From contig RCSZ01000001.1 of NCBI GenBank assembly GCA_014898425.1, forward strand, positions 3,286,001-3,350,000: a stretch of DNA of 64,000 nt. The letters are read 5' to 3'. Both the position numbers and the translations under genes were made by a program. Below, one piece after another: positions 61,073 through 64,000 of this stretch (within the stretch, counting starts at the first letter, position 1; every line of letters starts with the position of its first letter). This DNA is from Botryotinia globosa (Eukaryota; Ascomycota; Leotiomycetes; Helotiales; Sclerotiniaceae). The notes below the pieces were generated by a model, which was not told where the DNA came from, did no database searches, and saw nothing but the letters and a program-made list of their open reading frames with translations.

Positions 61073-62212
61073 CTTTCAGCACCGGATTTCGAGAAAGATC
61101 TCTTGATAGCGTGGTACGAGGATAAACTACGGTCTCTCTCAGTCGATACAGTTTCGTCAATAAGAATCCATAGCTAAAAACCTCACCAGCGAATGGCGGA
61201 AGTATGGCAGAGATAAGGGACGTCGCAGAAGTTAACGTGAAAAACTTGTTGGGATAGGACTTTTGTTCCCATATCATCTCTCTTCTTCATCGGCTTGTTA
61301 TCATGTTTCATATGAGAATCTATTTTATTTGTCTGTTAGCTGAGGTATTTCGATGCTAGAATAACCCGTGAATCGAAAATTTATGTGATCTAAATTCTTC
61401 CCAAAGCATTTACCCATACATCTAAGAGAAAATAGAAATGATGACGGCCAAATCGAGAACTTCGATTCACGCAGGCATCATTTCAATATTTCCAATAACA
61501 TAAAGAAACTCCGTTTGCTTCTAGAAATCCATAAAAGTGCATAGAAACATGGAATGAGATATTCATTACTTTTTGTAGTGCCAACCCCTTACTGTGATCA
61601 TCCCTTGTCTGCCTATCCTTCCGTTTCCCAATTCCTCTTTCTATTTTCTTATACACGAAATATTCACAGCTCGACAGGAGAAATAAAGAGATGATCTGAA
61701 AGGCCCATGAATGGAGGAATGAGAAGATGAGACGAAGGCTCAAGTTGGATGATACTACCGGAAGAGACTTTGGTGACGATGTTTAAACCAATCTGAGTAC
61801 AGGAGAGAACTTAGCTATTATTTCATTCGATGTCAATCAGTGAAGTATCGATTCCCGTTTCGTAAAACTCAATAAAGCGTCTTTTGTTGTTTAACGCGTA
61901 CGCTGTGAGCATGTTTTTTAATCCAGGCTGGATAAATATGAAATCCGGTCTTCTAGGATGATAATGGCCTACTAATGCAAAACAATCTAGTAACAAGTGC
62001 TTTAACATCCAGTCTTTGATATTTGCATGTCCTAATGTTTCGCTGCGCGGACATCATCCAATCTATCAACTCTCTCCATGTATGCTGCTATAGCTTGATA
62101 GCTTATCTATGATATCTCTCGTTTGATCGACTTTTCGCGGCTGCTGTCTGAATAGCACTCTGAGTCATCTGTTTTTGCATAAAAACTCTTGCCCTTTTAG
62201 TTCTATCAGGTC
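61073..62212. other. intergenic, no gene recognised
   Basis: About 1.1 kb. The minus-strand frames at 61483-61743 and 61823-62008 look tidy but have no family signature or neighbouring exons that extend them. Confidence 0.35.
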
Positions 62213-64000
62213 TCACCTCATACCAGGTTGAACTTTCCCAAATTTGAGTTTTGGATATTCCTGAATCTCACCCTCCTCGAGTTCAGAGTCTAGGCTGTAT
62301 CGTGATGAGCGCTGAGTTCCTGTTGAAACAACCTGTAAATGCTGCGGGGAATGCCCCCTTCTAGGTTTCGAGGACCAGTCCGCATATCCTGCGAATCTTT
62401 CTGTAGCAATTTTAGAGTCGCAGCTCATGAGAGCGGTGTTGAATTCTTGGGAAGCTTCTTCCGATGGGTCAAGAATACTGCGGTCTCTTTTAGATCCGCT
62501 TGTCTTGTTCGCTTGCTGCAATCTCGCGAGGAAGCCCTGAAAATTAGACTGCATATTAAATTGCAAGAAGTCGGTCTGAAGAGCAGTTAGGTAAACTTCT
62601 TGCGCCTTGCTAAATTTTGTCCAGGACGTCCGGTGATTTTCCTTGAGTAGTTTTATGGTCGCGTTTTCTGCATCTTGAATTTGTACCAGAAAATCGTGCG
62701 GGACAGGGGCGAGGACTTTTGCAATGTCCTCATCTTGTCTTTTTTTGAGATTTCGGCAACGTTTCATAACCCATTTTACCATCTTACTGTCTATTGAATT
62801 AGTTTTGAGTTCTTCCATTACTAAGTCAGGGATCTGAGATTGATCGTCGCACAATTTGGATGTTTTTCCAATCTTTTCGATAGCGTTGGATTTTACAATA
62901 ACACTATTGCGAGCGGTTGTAAAGGCTTCTCTGTTGGTTTCCTTTGATTTTGCTCCACGTGAGGATGGATAATACATGGCACGCATCGTCGACAGATCAA
63001 GCCGCTAGGGTCGGAGGTCGGAATCGTCACGTTGAGTGATGTTGCACAACTCATGTGATATGCACCCGAACATTCTATACAGAACGCTAGTGCCTCGGAT
63101 ATTTTTCTCGCGACATCCTTTTTATACAGCCTGTGGCATATTTGACAGCATCCCTCAGAAGGTGCCCCTAAAGTGGTCAGCATATTTCATTGTTGTATGC
63201 TTCGATATGGAAACATACTGAATGCTCTCAAGCAAGAGCATTTAGTCTCAACGATATACTTCTGAATAATCTCAAAAGATTTGGCAACAGACTGACGGTA
63301 TTCCAGCGATGAAGTTTCTGTGAGCACCCGAATTGCAATGAAGGTTCTGGGAATTTCGCACTGTCGACAGGCGATGTAGATACAACAAGCAGCAAGGACT
63401 GCTGGCACTTTATCCATTGTTTCGTCCAAATGCAGCCAATTGAAATTTGCAATAGCCTGGGAGAGCATCCTCCAATGGTATTTTGCTCTGTTAGCAGCAT
63501 TTTCTGGGAGATTTCCAGCCTGACAATCTTTCTCAATCTTTTCACAGCCCTTGGCATCGCCTAATCGAATTATAATCTGCGCATTTTCAACTCCTGGGTC
63601 CTAAAAAGAATAAGAAGCTGAACCTGTCATTGACCGGATTATAATATACAGTATTTCCTACTTTGCTATCCCATAGGCTTAAATCGGGCTTCATATTTGG
63701 AGGGGTAGGAGGCGGAAGAAAAGTGTAACTATCTTCCGTATTGAAAGAATTCTGTTCATCGAAAGGGCTATCGGGAGCTTCCATCTTGGGACTATTATCA
63801 TTTCCCGGAGTCGGTGCGTGCCAAAGATCAGCATAATCAGATTGAGAAGAAAGCAGATGTTTGTCTCTGTTTTCGTCGCGCTGGACGTCAGAAGAGTTTG
63901 ATTCCTCGAACAAATTTTCTGCACGACTCATGTATTCGTCTGTACGAGCCCCTGGGGTTGGCACAGTACCATACCAGTTGCCCTGAGCATCAACACCGTA
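62213..64000 (-). CDS. TFIIB-type cyclin fold plus PHD finger protein, 5' partial
   Basis: Exons visible: 64000-63662 (continues beyond the window), 63600-63219, 63167-62983 and 62941-62213; all phases agree. Exon 2 encodes a TFIIB first-repeat cyclin domain. Its landmarks are LPENAANRAKYHW, AACCIYIACRQCEIPRTF and KSFEIIQKYI, the counterpart of the AAxLYIACRQ-x4-RTFKEI signature of TFIIB. Exon 3 encodes a Cys/His cluster of the PHD type (CCQICH, FCIECSGAYHMSC, ICRRC). The last 240 residues are helical and basic with an EELEEGEIQEY-like acidic end. The N-terminal part before the cyclin fold is disordered and acidic. A zinc ribbon may lie off the window. The third intron is only 41 nt, so a frameshift is an alternative. 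A role in transcription or chromatin reading is inferred. Confidence 0.72.

Noticed and set aside
61823..62008. Sixty-codon minus-strand gene
   Set aside because: A tidy frame, but no domain, no splice partners and no support beyond length.

Overview
The window looks like nuclear DNA of a filamentous ascomycete, most plausibly a leotiomycete of the Botrytis/Sclerotinia type (an inference from gene style, not a database match). Genes are compact, with GT-AG introns of about 47-110 bp. They sit on both strands, separated by AT-leaning spacers. A 7-kb block is so AT-rich that it looks like a product of repeat-induced point mutation (RIP). Exon structures were built by hand by splicing in frame. 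Most joins agree in phase and restore family motifs, but none is supported by transcripts.

Layout. 1-9.3 kb: a secreted PAF-acetylhydrolase-like esterase whose 5' end looks damaged, an AAA ATPase and an amidoligase-domain protein. 9.9-10.3 kb: a 116/117-bp minisatellite. 10.6-17.6 kb: a small Cys-rich protein, an RTA1-like membrane protein, a short MITE-like relic, a HET-domain pseudogene and a Zn2Cys6 transcription factor. 19.3-23.3 kb: a multi-spanning membrane protein and a nuclear-looking protein with a DUF7726-like domain. 23.9-30.2 kb: a complete but mutated Ty1/copia retrotransposon with 162-bp LTRs and an exact 5-bp target duplication. 31.3-37.2 kb: the telomere and replication-timing factor Rif1. 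38.2-39.3 kb: a glucose-6-phosphate 1-epimerase.

39.8-46.4 kb holds what looks like a copper-acquisition locus: a Ctr copper transporter, a divergently transcribed ferric/cupric reductase, a small unrecognised membrane protein, and a second Ctr transporter of another subtype. A reductase supplies Cu(I), which Ctr proteins import. The 10-mer CTTGCTCAAA occurs upstream of both Ctr genes and resembles copper-starvation (Mac1-type) elements.

47.4-57.0 kb: a sphingoid-base kinase, a decayed MFS transporter, a 644-bp TIR element with an internal 14-bp tandem repeat, a Fringe-like glycosyltransferase and a 121-bp Tc1-type MITE. 57.6-61.1 kb: three small coiled-coil genes. 62.2-64.0 kb: a gene cut by the window edge that joins a TFIIB-type cyclin fold to a PHD finger, an unusual combination.
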